Origin: Misgurnus anguillicaudatus
Lineage: Eukaryota; Chordata; Actinopteri; Cypriniformes; Cobitidae
Assembly (NCBI RefSeq): GCF_027580225.2
Contig: NC_073348.2
Location: 29,786,001-29,850,000, forward strand
DNA: 64,000 bases
Reading direction: 5' to 3'
Positions 52,801 to 63,030 of this stretch are shown here, in pieces. The notes beneath the pieces are model-generated. The model searched no databases. It was not told the DNA's origin and saw only the letters and a list, made by a program, of their open reading frames with translations. The position numbers and the translations under genes are program-made. How positions within the stretch are numbered: the first letter of the stretch is position 1; each line of letters begins with the position of its first letter.

Positions 52801-55090
52801 AAGCCCAAACACATGCGTCAGCCAATCATATTTCAAAAAACCTAGTGCAGAGCCAGCCAATTACGTTTATGCAAGACCGGAGAACTTAATGTCCATATTC
52901 TGATATGTTGGAGTTTCTCGATTACAAATCAAAAACTATTAAACACCTACCGAATATACTGTTGAATAGCTCCATCATGATCCCCTTTGGCATAGAGGTG
53001 GTCTCCGTAATGCCTGAATATCTCAGACAGACCATCATTGTCCAGGTGTTGACTTTTAGCCAGGTTAATAGCCATCACAAACAGGTTTTTCTTAAACAGC
53101 ATCTAAAAACATTGATAATAGTCAGATAACAACAAATATTAATCATATCACATGTATTATGATTGGACAAAAAAGATCGCAACATTTTACCTCACAATAC
53201 TGTCATACCAAAAATATATTCTTTGTAAAATGTTTATATTAATGTAATATTACAGGGACAAAAAATATTGTCTACCTCTAACTTTGTCTGTGTGTCTTTT
53301 TCTTGCAGTGTATACATAGTTCGGTCTCTCGTAAGCACATAGAATGAGCCCCACTCAGACAGGATGTCAATGACATCATCAAATGCAGCACTATATGCAA
53401 TGAACTTGTTGTCCAGGTCGTATATGGTAAGGATGTGCTTTGCTGCGGGTGATGTCTCTCCGCTGCCATATTCAGATCTGTATGACAAACATATTTAGGA
53501 AGTAATAAACTTGAAAACCATAAATGAATGATTGACACAAGAAATGTCCTACTGGTTAGGTGACTTGTCGTTTTTGGTGAGCAGCAGTAGGTATCCTCTG
53601 TGCCACTGAGCCTGAACCTTATGGCCTTCGAAAGCAAAGCAAGGTCCTCTTTCATCCGGCTGGTACAAATACACGCAGTCATCTCCGGCCACTATGAACT
53701 GAGAGTCCTGCGATGGGTCTGTGAGCGCAGTGCAGCGGAGAGCGCAGCCATGCGTGTCCAATTCTAAACGTGGGACCTCTTTTAGCGACAGTGTGTAACA
53801 CTGTCGACACACATCAGCATAAATATGAACCCATTTTGATCTTCACAAAAAGTTCTTTACAAATGCATGGAAAGATATTCGGGATATACCTGCACTTTAT
53901 CTAAGGTTGCAACAAACAGGTGCGTGATTTTGCCAGCTTGCCGAAAAGCCAGGCCTGTGATTGGAGAGTTGTCCTGATGGAAGCTAAGAGTTTTACTGTG
54001 TCTGTCTCTGGTGATGTCACCCTTTGTCAGCACAATGCTGCCATCTGTAAAACCTGAACATTTAACAGAAATAGTAATCAAGAAATTTAATATAAAACTT
54101 AAGAATGCTCTTTCCTGTCAATCATTGTTATTTAACCATTTTTACTTTACTTTAAAATCTTTTTACCTATGGCCATGAAATTAAGGTTTTCATGTACACT
54201 AAGACAAGACACTTCCGTGGGTTTGTTTCCAGGAATGGCAGGGAAGATTCGGGTACACAGAGGACTGCCGCTGTCCTTCTTATCAAGGTTCCAAACTTTC
54301 ACCTGATGTGCACACAAAAAACATACATTCATCAACCAACATATACACAAACATATACCTGCAAATTTCAAATGTAGCTTTACAACAGTGTTTCTCAACC
54401 AGTGGGCAGATGCCACCAGGGGCCCTCAAAATTTCACTATTTCTTAGCGTTTGGTTATTTTTTATAACAAATTTAAATCTTTCTAGCTATGCCAACCTTA
54501 AGAATATTTTACTGGGTACAAATTTGAGTGTGAGGTCTTTAAATATTGAGATTAAAAGCCCCTGTCGTTATGCTTACCAGAGGATTAATGCCATGCTCAT
54601 CCTCACCAACTGACACGAGGATATTGTGTTGTTTCAGCTGATAGAGGTGTGTTACACTCAGTTTATAACCTTGAAAGCTGGAGAGCTGAAGAGAGCGGCT
54701 TAAAAACCAAATCTGTCCATCCATATGTGCATACAATGAGTTAAAGAAAAGACATATTTAAACACACACGTATACAAATGTACATATGCAAATGTGTGGT
54801 CTGCTTGCTTGCTTGCAAAAAAACGTATTAACATTGCTTATATAGGTATAATTACGAAATACATGTTAATAGTATTGATATTGCTGTTTGACAGTGTCAT
54901 CGTAAATATCAAGTGACAAGCAAATCTTCAGCATTTTAATAAGGATATCTCCGAGCACAATGTGTCCTCGGCCTGAATCGCATGCCGATATGCCCATCGG
55001 TAATTGGAAATTTTTCCCATTGTCGCTCGGATCCTTTACGGTTTCTTTATAGAAAAACGCAAATCGTCTCCACTGTAAGAACGCAGACAT
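43702..55090 (-). CDS. vps11: vps11, HOPS/CORVET core subunit
   Basis: Core subunit of the HOPS and CORVET tethers for endosome/lysosome fusion. Sixteen exons on the minus strand: 54949-55090, 54578-54726, 54167-54302, 53890-54053, 53553-53800, 53276-53477, 52951-53102, 52336-52522, 52103-52246, 50411-50608, 50157-50318, 49909-50042, 49478-49680, 49231-49402, 48782-49004, 43702-43869. They total 2,784 nt, 927 aa (human 941), every join in phase. N-terminus MSAFLQWRRFAFFYKE. Beta-propeller part has GQIWFLSRSLQL and GFTDGSIVLTKGDITRDRHS. Then the clathrin-repeat-like alpha-solenoid (DAQRIHNLTAYLQALHRQSL), a coiled segment (EEDERKIRQYREE) and a C-terminal RING-H2: CSMC, CGHSFHQHC, CPTC. The final exon codes FSVIADYFGRGVFNKLTLIT. 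Intron 1 is AT-AC. Confidence 0.97.
44086..46108 (+). mobile_element. decayed L2-like LINE, 3' part
   Basis: The first 600 bases code, with frame breaks, the C-terminal region of a fish L2-type reverse transcriptase (AFFHLRNISKIRHML, MTSRIDYCNSLLGGC, later SYLAPKLWNDL and DTVDQFKAKLKTFFFNKAF). The 3' end has the usual fish LINE tail GCGCTATATAAATAAAATTG followed by short GAATT repeats. Between about 45246 and 46018 another sequence seems inserted. Dead element. Confidence 0.82.
45246..46018. mobile_element. candidate element nested in the LINE 3' region
   Basis: Interrupts the LINE tail between the CTATTGATTTTCTG region and GTGTTCTCCCATACATTTAC. Ends look like loose inverted repeats (GCGTAATTTG at the left; CAAAGTTACGC at the right), next to GGGGTCATGACCCCCTC and CCCCCCCAATGGTGGACC. 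Weakly supported. Confidence 0.45.
47003..47273. mobile_element. hAT MITE with perfect 8-bp target duplication
   Basis: 271 bp, termini CAGTGGTTTTCAAACTGGGG and TTTGGGAACCACTG, flanked by CTTTAGAG at 46995-47002 and 47274-47281. Confidence 0.9.
47328..48084. mobile_element. foldback element with internal 22-bp minisatellite
   Basis: Outer arms CCAAGGAGGATTAGGGCCAA and TGACCCTAATCCTCCTTGG are inverse. The inner arms carry GAATAAAGTCGTTATTTAAC and its inverse, which on the right is expanded into a tandem array. Lies in the last vps11 intron. Confidence 0.8.
47690..48010. repeat. 22-bp minisatellite CTCGTTAAATAACGAC(G/T)TTATT
   Basis: About 14 consecutive units with few changes. Each unit is partly palindromic (GTTAAATAAC). 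Confidence 0.9.
48085..48781. other. 3' end of large vps11 intron
   Basis: No exon. 48400-48560 has GGGTCGGGT-type text that looks like an old hAT-related repeat. Otherwise nothing recognisable. Confidence 0.4.
51203..51295. mobile_element. 93-bp TTAA micro-palindrome
   Basis: TTAA at both ends, left AGGAGTAGTCCACTTTTGAC and right AAGTGGACTACTCCT. Almost the whole element is terminal repeat. Confidence 0.8.
51413..51772. mobile_element. TA-flanked MITE (TATAAGTC family), copy 2
   Basis: Termini CCGTATTTTCCAGACTATAA and TTATAGTCCGGAAAATACGG, flanked by TA. Same family as 38986-39522. Confidence 0.82.
52548..52660 (+). repeat. tRNA-derived SINE fragment in vps11 intron
   Basis: TATAGCTCAATTAGTAAAGC (box A) and GAGTTCGATACCC (box B) spaced as in a tRNA, followed by a non-tRNA tail. 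No acceptor stem pairing, so not a tRNA gene. Confidence 0.65.
54727..54948 (-). other. vps11: vps11 intron 1, minor-class (U12) AT-AC intron
   Basis: On the minus strand the intron starts ATATCCTTATT at 54948, the U12 donor consensus. It ends in AC at 54728-54727, with the branch-like TTCTTTAAC at 54740-54748, 12 bases from the splice point. Cutting there joins GGA G to AT ATG GAT and restores LGDMDGQIWFL. Confidence 0.9.
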
Positions 55091-55117
55091 TTTCCAAGCG
55101 ATTCCTGTTTAGCATTA

Positions 55118-55144
55118 TCATGTGACTACAGCACGGTCATGTGA
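55118..55144. promoter_or_regulatory. vps11: paired TCATGTGA motifs at the vps11 start
   Basis: TCATGTGA at 55118-55125 and 55137-55144, beginning 28 and 47 bases upstream of the vps11 ATG. This octamer is an E-box of the type bound by MiT/TFE factors. A link to lysosomal gene control is inferred. Confidence 0.5.
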
Positions 55145-55168
55145 TCAGACAGGCTTGTCATGCAGTAA

Positions 55169-55507
55169 TGGTGCGTTTGACTTAATGCGGCGCCGAAAGA
55201 AATGGCACGCAGATGACGACAAAGCACCGCGAGAGCGAGATGAAATTAGACTTCTCCGTATGATTTCCCGAATCGCTCTCGCGGTACTTTTACGTCATCC
55301 GCCTGTCAGTTCGCATGAAGTAGAACAAGCCTAATGTAAATGCATGTTCGATTTCATCCGGCGCTGCACAGACTAAACAACGTATGACATCAAATACCGC
55401 GAGAGTGATTCGAGAGCAGAATTCTCCACGCTTTCAAATCGCACTCGTGATATTCTGATGTCATACCGATCATCTGCGCAGCGTCGCATAAAGTCGAACA
55501 CACCTGT
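55169..55507. repeat. two tandem GC-rich palindromes in the vps11/hyou1 promoter region
   Basis: First palindrome about 55169-55332 (ACCGCGAGAGCGA and its inverse TCGCTCTCGCGGT), second about 55342-55507 (ACCGCGAGAGTG with inverse CACTCGTGATATT). Outer ends GTGCGTTTGACTTAATGCG and CGCATAAAGTCGAACACAC are inverse, so it is probably a foldback DNA element. Confidence 0.65.
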
Positions 55508-55979
55508 TGTTATTTGCTTGTTTTCTCATACTAAAGGCCAGTGTTATTTAAAGTTTGTACATATACAACACAAATCACTTTATAATTAGAATAGTTAATC
55601 TATTAGTAAACGTAATAACATGGCCTCTTGTCAAAATAAGGTTTACAACAATATTACATGCATAGCAGAACAAGCATTCATATATAAAATATTCCTTATT
55701 AATAAAAAAAATGTAACGTTGCGGTTCTATTATATTTCGTTTTAAAGACATATTTCAAGTTTGTGCTATCTTTAAGTTGGCTCCCTGAGGGAAGTGAATG
55801 AATATTTTCCCTGAAGCATAAACATTTCTTCTTGTGACTATTAACATGGGTATGAAACGTTCTCAAAATAATAATAAAATAATTGTAACAATTGTTTACA
55901 ATAGCATTGAAGTGGACTACAACGACGAGAAGATCAAAAACTACAACTAGTCGCATAGTCGTTAAGATTCTCCATTTGT

Positions 55980-55990
55980 CGTGGACCAAT
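55980..55990 (-). promoter_or_regulatory. hyou1: ERSE-II motif 1, hyou1 promoter
   Basis: CGTGGACCAAT, the exact reverse complement of ERSE-II ATTGG-N-CCACG, bound by ATF6 and XBP1 with NF-Y. Confidence 0.75.
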
Positions 55991-56040
55991 CAGATCCGTA
56001 CATGAATACACAACCGACCACTAGCGCACGTCTGCTGGAA

Positions 56041-56051
56041 CGTGGACCAAT
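56041..56051 (-). promoter_or_regulatory. hyou1: ERSE-II motif 2, hyou1 promoter
   Basis: Second exact CGTGGACCAAT, 61 bases after the first. Two copies within 72 bases are unlikely by chance. Confidence 0.77.
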
Positions 56052-56136
56052 CACCGCTCTCCATTTCAAGGTAAGGGGCGGAACTTACCAGTATTGAGAT
56101 CAACGCTTCACTCGCGAAGCTGCGAATCGTGTGGAT

Positions 56137-56155
56137 CCAATAAGATCACGCCGCG
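56137..56155 (+). promoter_or_regulatory. hyou1: near-ERSE, hyou1 promoter
   Basis: CCAAT, nine bases, CCGCG: one mismatch from ERSE CCAAT-N9-CCACG. Confidence 0.5.
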
Positions 56156-56169
56156 TTCCGGGCCCAATG

Positions 56170-56402
56170 TGTTAGAACAAGCCGGTGATTGCAAGAGCAA
56201 AAGCGAGGTGGTGTGCTCACAGAACATTACTGCTTTATGCGTTCTTGTTTCCAGCTGAAAGACATTTGACATCCAGCTTCAATAAGGGAAAGTTTTAGTT
56301 TGTAATCAAGACGGAATAGGCGTTTCATAAATATTTCTGATCAGGTGTCAGGGTCTGTTTATTAGTTAACTGGAACCAGCATAAAACTTGATCTGGCAGA
56401 AG
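56170..56402 (+). other. hyou1: hyou1 5' untranslated exon (start inferred)
   Basis: Ends in CAGAAG with a strong donor GTAAGT at 56403. The transcription start is placed only roughly, just after the stress elements. No ATG-led frame leads into the coding exon, so the first coding exon is at 57262. Confidence 0.5.
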
Positions 56403-57267
56403 GTAAGTCACATGCTGTTTTACTTTATTTCTTTGTCAGACATATGAGAGTTTATTGTACATTTAAACGCCTGTGAAGAAGGGCAGTTGCATACGTTTAG
56501 AGATGGAGGTTGAGTTGTTAACCAATGTGTGTGTGTGTGTTGACTAGTATGTAACACATTAGCCATAATAACCATCATCTAAATACGTGTTTGAAAAAGT
56601 GGCTGTTATATTTGCAGTCTATAAAGTGGTAAAATGGCCAGTTTGACATTAGGGGATAAGCATCATAACGATCAGGCATGCGTCATGAAGGCTGTGTAGC
56701 TAGAAGTTTCCATACTTGCATGTTTGACTGTATTTGCATTAGCCTTGGACATAAACACCACAAAGGCTGCTCTAAACGTTAAACCAAAATAAAAAAATAA
56801 AGTGTATATGAAAATATTTGGAATACTCATCAAGTAAGATGCTACTTTGTTGATGGACCCAGGATGCCTCTGGACCACATACTGTCTGTCTTTATCTTGA
56901 AAGCTTTACATGATCATATTTGCATCCACGTGCTCCCAAGCTTTGTCTCAGATTGTGGGTTGGATCACAGGGAAAGTCAACAGGATGTATAGCAGCATGT
57001 TCTAATGCATGGCTACATTTGTACACCTGTGACACTTGCAGTCTCCACCTACATATTCCCCTATATGGTGCTCCAGTGGTCTTTATTGGGATGGTGATGC
57101 AATGCTGGTCAGACGGTTGCAATAAGAGTAATTATATGAGATGTGATGATTTTAAGGAAATGGCTTGCTTTGGTTTACTTCCTGTTTTATGGAGCACAGA
57201 TCTGTCACAGGTGCATGGTACCCTCTTGCCTACAATTTTTGTTTTTGTTTATCCTCTGCAGGTCACA

Positions 57268-60200
57268 ATGAGGGAAAAGCTGTCATTATTGGCTGTTTGT
57301 TGCTTAATAGCAGCATTCCTGCCTTCTCAAACAGGTAAACACAACAACATATTAAAAGTTTATTTTGATTGTCTGATGCATTGGATTATATTTAGTGCAT
57401 CCTTATGGTTTTAGCGAGAATCATTTAATGTCTGAGAGTGTTTCAATTGAAATGCATCTATCTGCTTTGTGCTTTGTTTACAAAAAATCTTAGCATGTGT
57501 GTCTGATTGTTTTTTTTATTGCAGAATCAGTAGCCGTTATGTCTGTGGACTTGGGCAGTGAATGGATAAAAGTGGCTATAGTTAAACCTGGTGTCCCAAT
57601 GGAGATTGTACTAAACAAGTATGTTGTACAACACACAATGCAGATTCGTTTTACAGCATAAAATCATCTTTAAATATAAAACAAACCATTTTGGAAGTAT
57701 AATTTGTATTAGGATTTTGCTTCTGTATAGCTTATTATTATAAAATTGCATTGCAGTGCAAAAGGTAATGGGTTCAAGCCCAGGGAACATGCATACTGAT
57801 AAAAAAATCTATACCTTTATAATGCGCTTTAAGTCCCTTGGATAAACATGCATTTTTCAAATGCACATTTTTGAATAATGGTAAATTATAATTCAGCACT
57901 ATAGGGTTATAATAAAGAAAGTTTAGCTTCAAATGATTTTTTTATCCTTCGACATTGAGCTTCTTTTCTATACAAGGAGTCCAGGAGGAAAACCCCAGTA
58001 GCTGTGTGCTTAAAGGAAAATGAGAGGCTTTTTGGGGATAGTGCTTTAGGAATGGTATGTGTTTTTTTCTACACAATGCCATGATTTAAAATTTCTCACA
58101 TCAAGTGACCATTGAGTATAATTTTTGACATTTAAAATTTGCAGGCTGTAAAGAACCCCAAAGTGGTTTACAGATTTCTCCAGAGCCTTTTGGGAAAGAC
58201 TGCAGACAACCCGCTGGTGGCACAGTATCAAAAACATTTCCCTGAACACCAGCTCCATAGAGATGAGAAAAGAGGAACCGTGTATTTCAAATTCTCCGAG
58301 TGAGTAGTGGAGCATTGGCAGGTGCATTAAATCTTATGCGTTTTCTTAAAACAAGAATATGAAATGCTGTGAATCTTTTGCCATTCAGAGACATGCAGTA
58401 CACTCCAGAGGAACTTCTGGGGATGATGTTGAATTATTCCCGTGGTTTGGCTCAAGACTTTGCAGGTTTGGCGTATAAGGAGTACTTCAGGTATAACAGC
58501 TACCTTGAGATTCGTACATCTAATTCTGTATTTGTTTACCCGTTTGCAGAGCAGACAATAAAGGATGCAGTCATCACAGTTCCAGCATATTTCAATCAGG
58601 CAGAACGCAGGGCGGTCTTGCAGGCTGCCCATATGGCAGGTTTGAAGGTCCTTCAGCTTATCAATGATAACGCTGCAGTGGCTTTGAACTATGGAGTCTT
58701 TAGGAGGAAGGAAATCAACTCTACTGCGCAGGTGCTTCTCATTTTTAACACTTAAACAAAAAATTTAAGTTAAACCCACTTCCTAAAAGAGCTAAACCTG
58801 ATTGGTTTAAGCTCCTCATCTTGTCTAACTACCTGAAAATGTCAAAAGACCAGGCTGTTAAACCTGCAAATCAGCTTGATCGAGTTCTGTTTTTTCCTTT
58901 CTTAATGTATAAGGGTTATATGTTATTTATTCAATGTCGCAAATTTGCTAAAAAACTATAAGCATCATCAATAACCAAACACATGTTTTTTATAGAACAT
59001 CATGTTTTATGATATGGGATCAGGCAGCACAACAGCTACTATCGTCACCTATCAAACCGTAAAGACCAAAGAGGCTGGGACTCAACCACAGCTTCAGATC
59101 CGTGGAGTTGGGTTAGTTATCCGTGATACAATGCATATGTTGGCGGCAGTGGATACCTGAGTGCATGCATATGTTTTGTCTCCTGACTTTTGATTGATTA
59201 TTTTTCAGGTTTGATCGAACGCTGGGAGGCTTTGAGATAGAGCTGAGACTGAGAGATCACCTCGCCAAACTCTTTAACGAACAAAAGAAGTCAAAGAAGG
59301 ACGTGAGGGAAAACATGCGCGCTATGGCCAAACTGCTGAAAGAGGCTCAGAGACTCAAGACTGTGCTGAGTGCCAATGCAGAGCATGTTTCCCAGGTACA
59401 GAAACGTTTATTATCATATTGAACATCTGACATTTTTTCAGCATTTCAGTGTCTGCTTCAATTCATTTTCATTAAAGCAGAATATAATATAAATAATTGT
59501 AAAATATCCTTTTTTAATGATGAAGTTACAACATCTATATCAACTTTCACATACTTTTAATGGGACACTCCTCTTTTTTTGAAAATAGGCTCATTTTCCA
59601 GCTCCCCTAGAGCTAAACATTTGATTTTTACCGTTTTGGAATCCATTCAGATGATCTCCTGGTCTGGCGGTACCATTTTTGGCTTAGCTTACCATAATCC
59701 ATTGAATCTGATTAGACCATTAGCATTGCGCTCAAAAATGACCAAAGAGTTTCAATATTTTTTCCATTTAAAACTTGACTCTTTTGTAGTTACATCGTGT
59801 ACTAAGACCGATGGAAAATTAAAAGTTGTGATTTTCTTGGCAGATATGGCTAGGAACTATACTCACATTCTGGCGTAATAAGGACTTTGCTGCCGTACCA
59901 TGGCTGCAGCAGGCGCAATGATACTATGCAGCGCCTGAAAATAGTCCCCTTGGTTACTTTCAATAATTTCTTAGTACACGGTGTAACAACTACAGAAGAG
60001 TCAAGTTTTAAATAGGAAAAATATCAAAACTCGACCTGGAGATCGGCTGAATGGATTCCAAAACGGTAAGAATCAAATGTGTTACTCTAGGGAAGCTGGA
60101 AAATTAACTTATTTTCAAAAAAGTGGAGGTTCCCTTTAATAATGCTGATAACTTAATATGCATGTAATATGTATTACTACAACAAATTATTAGAATAATA

Positions 60201-63030
60201 AATTATTAATAAGAATCATAATACATATAAAATGAATACTAATTAACTAAAATATTTAAGTAGAATGTAAAATCGAAATCATTGTCAGTGGTCTCAGACT
60301 TTCGTGTAGTGGTTGATTGATATGGTTTTTAAATAACTGATACAGATATTGAGAAAGCTATGTGGCCGATATGACTCAAACATAATTACAATAAATTAGT
60401 GACCGACTGAAAATTGGTGAAATTAAATAAACATTTATTCTGCATAATATTTATGAATAAAACCATATTAACTACCTGAACATTTTTAACAAGACATATA
60501 AACTGGAATCTGAAACATCACGGTACTCTATGAATAAGACTGCACGCCAGTGTGTTGTTTTGTATTACACTACATAAACCGAAGAATAAATCGGTAGCAT
60601 GTAAAAACGTGAATAATAATTGGTAATTTTACTCTGTCAAGACTTTGGCTTTACATCTGAGTGTCTTTATATTACAAACAACTAATTTAAGGGACAGAAA
60701 GATTTATTTGCCGATGCCCATAATAAAAAAATCCACATATCGGCCAATATATTAGCCTTGATAACATTGGTCAACTCCACTTCCATAACCAACTAAATTA
60801 CTAAAAATATTAATAATAAATATTGTTCTTGACAAGAAAACAGCTGTCAAACTGCTGTTCGTAAAACTGTTCATAACTTTTGAATGTTAAAAATAATTAC
60901 TTAATTGTTGGTTCTGTCTATATCTGGATGATCTCTTATTAGATTGAAGGTCTGATGGATGACATCGACTTCAGGGCAAAAGTGACTCGTTCTGATTTTG
61001 AGGCGCTCTGTGAAGATCTGTTTGCTAGAGTACCAGGACCTGTGAAGGAAGCATTAGCTGTTTCTGAAATGACCATGGTAGGAATCTTTAGTGCATATCG
61101 GCTTTACACGGCAGTCATACATGATTTAATGCACAGCTCTTATTTATTTATTTATTTTTAAATTCACTATTCAACAGGATGAAATCGAACAAGTGATTTT
61201 GGTTGGAGGGTCCACCAGGGTTCCCAAAGTGCAAGAAGTTCTCCTAAAAGCTGTGGGAAAGCAAGTTTTTTTTCTTTTTTTTTTAATATACGTCCTTTAT
61301 AACAAATTATCCTAACTATCCTACCTAACAGGCAGTGCACAGACAGAAAAATAATCTAATTTACAGTATTATGAGTATTTACTAAATATTATTAGTAGTT
61401 TTTGTGTTGCTTTAAATAATATTTGTTGATAATAATTAAATAGATAATTTGATATTTAATTATTTTTAATTATTTCATTTAATTATATGTCATAATTAAA
61501 ACTGCCCCTAAATGTAAATGTACTTTTGACTTTCCTAAATACAAAAGCATGCTTTTGTCACCATACATTGTACTTTACCAATAGGGACATGAAAGGCCAT
61601 GCTCTCCTTTTGGTTGAGATGGGTTCAAATAGTGCAGTCTGGCTGATGGCATCATGTGATTTTTTTTTTTTGTCTCCAGAGAGGAATTGAGCAAGAACAT
61701 CAATGCAGATGAAGCTGCAGCGATGGGCGCCGTCTATCAGGCTGCTGCGCTCAGCAAAGCCTTTAAAGTGAAACCTTTCCTGGTCAGAGATGCTGCAGTG
61801 TTTCCTATTCAGGTAAGAGGAAAATTTAAAGAAAACTTTAAGATAAAATAGAAAATAAATCTTTGGTCTCCCCAGAGTACATATGTAAAGTTTTAGCTTA
61901 AAATACCATATAGATAATTTATTATGGCATGTTAAAATTGCCACTTTGTCAGTATGAGTAAAAGTCTGATTTTCATGATGTGTCCCCTTTTTAAAATCTC
62001 TAAATGGCACCCCATTGTCGTATTTTCAGGTTGAGTTCAGCCGTGAGACTGAGGAAGAAGATGGTGTAAAGAGCGTAAAGCAAACCAAGCGTGTTCTGTT
62101 TCAAAGAATGGCCCCATATCCTCAGAGGAAAGTCATCACGTTTAATCGCTACACGGATGACTTTGTCTTCTACGTCAACTATGGAGATCTCAGCTTCTTG
62201 AGTGAAGATGACATTAAGTTAGTGGAATTTTATTTTGCTTTAGTACAAATAGTCCAAAAAATAGATAAATGCGCATTTTGTCCTTTTGGCTCATGATGAA
62301 ACCCAATTTTTTTTTTTTTTAGAGTGTTTGGCTCTCAGAATTTAACAACGGTAAAACTGTCTGGAGTGGGCAGCAGTTTTAAGAAGCATTCTGATGCTGA
62401 ATCAAAAGGCATAAAGGCCCATTTTAACATGGATGAGAGTGGGGTGTTACTTCTGGACCGGGTTAGTACTTTTAGTAGATAGTGTCATGTATCATTTCAC
62501 AGACTAATGTATTTTTCCACAATGTTTTTGTGGAATAAATGGACCTTTAAGTTGTTGCCTTTTTAGGTGGAGTCTGTGTTTGAGACTATTGTTGAAGAAA
62601 AAGAAGAGGAGTCCACCCTCACTAGTAAGTCTTGAATGCATTTAGCATGTTCTGTTTTATTGTACAGCCTCTATATGAAAAAGTTTGATTTATTTGTTTC
62701 ATTGCATTGAAGAGCTTGGAAACACCATTTCCAGCCTGTTTGGGGGTGGCAGCTCAGAGCCAAGTGACAATGTAACAGAACCAGTTACGGTAAATCCAAT
62801 TCAATGATTTAATGTTGATATTAATTGATTTTGGCTTGACAATTGAGTAAATGTTTTATATTTTAGGATGAGGAGGAAGTGAATGGAAAGGATCAGGAAC
62901 AGACAGAGAAACAGGAAGAGGCTGAACAGAAGAAATCTGAGGCAGAAGATGTTAAAGGTGGAGAGCCTCAGGCAGAAGAACAGAAAGATGATAAAGAAGA
63001 AACCACTGAGACTCAGGGAGAGAAAGATAA
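57268..63030 (+). CDS. hyou1: hyou1 (Grp170/ORP150), N-terminal two thirds, runs off window
   Basis: ER-lumen Hsp110/Grp170-class chaperone and nucleotide-exchange factor for BiP. Coding exons: 57268-57334, 57525-57618, 57977-58054, 58145-58299, 58389-58465, 58550-58731, 58996-59111, 59209-59395, 60943-61077, 61178-61260, 61680-61812, 62030-62217, 62323-62461, 62567-62624, 62713-62789, 62867-63030. Signal peptide [20 protein letters not shown]. ATPase motifs: [67 protein letters not shown]. Substrate part: [20 protein letters not shown], then [10 protein letters not shown] and a Glu-rich loop. The first coding exon splices from the untranslated exon. The join 57618/57977 is one base out of frame; all others fit. 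The C-terminal domain and ER-retention signal lie beyond the window. Confidence 0.96.
57750..57865 (+). repeat. tRNA-derived SINE tail fragment in hyou1 intron
   Basis: Has the GCAAAAGGTAATGGGTTCAAG box-B-like segment and a tail AGTCCCTTGGATAAACATGC like the SINE pieces at 40228 and 52548. Confidence 0.5.
59557..60139. mobile_element. TTAA-flanked MITE in hyou1 intron
   Basis: TTAA at 59557-59560 and 60136-60139. Termini TGGGACACTCCTCTTTTTTT and AAAAAGTGGAGGTTCCC are imperfect inverses. Inner arms around CGTTTTGGAATCCATTCAGA and its inverse near 60050. Confidence 0.8.
60300..60775. repeat. degenerate DNA repeat in hyou1 intron
   Basis: Text such as GTGGCCGATATGACTC and ATATCGGCCAATATATTAGC at opposite ends suggests a hAT-like element without clear borders. 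Confidence 0.4.

Noticed and set aside
56920..57414. 164-codon plus-strand frame overlapping the hyou1 start exon
   Set aside because: It only runs through the intron into the true ATG exon in the same frame; the intron-exon boundary CTGCAG at 57256-57261 is clear and the real signal peptide starts at 57268.
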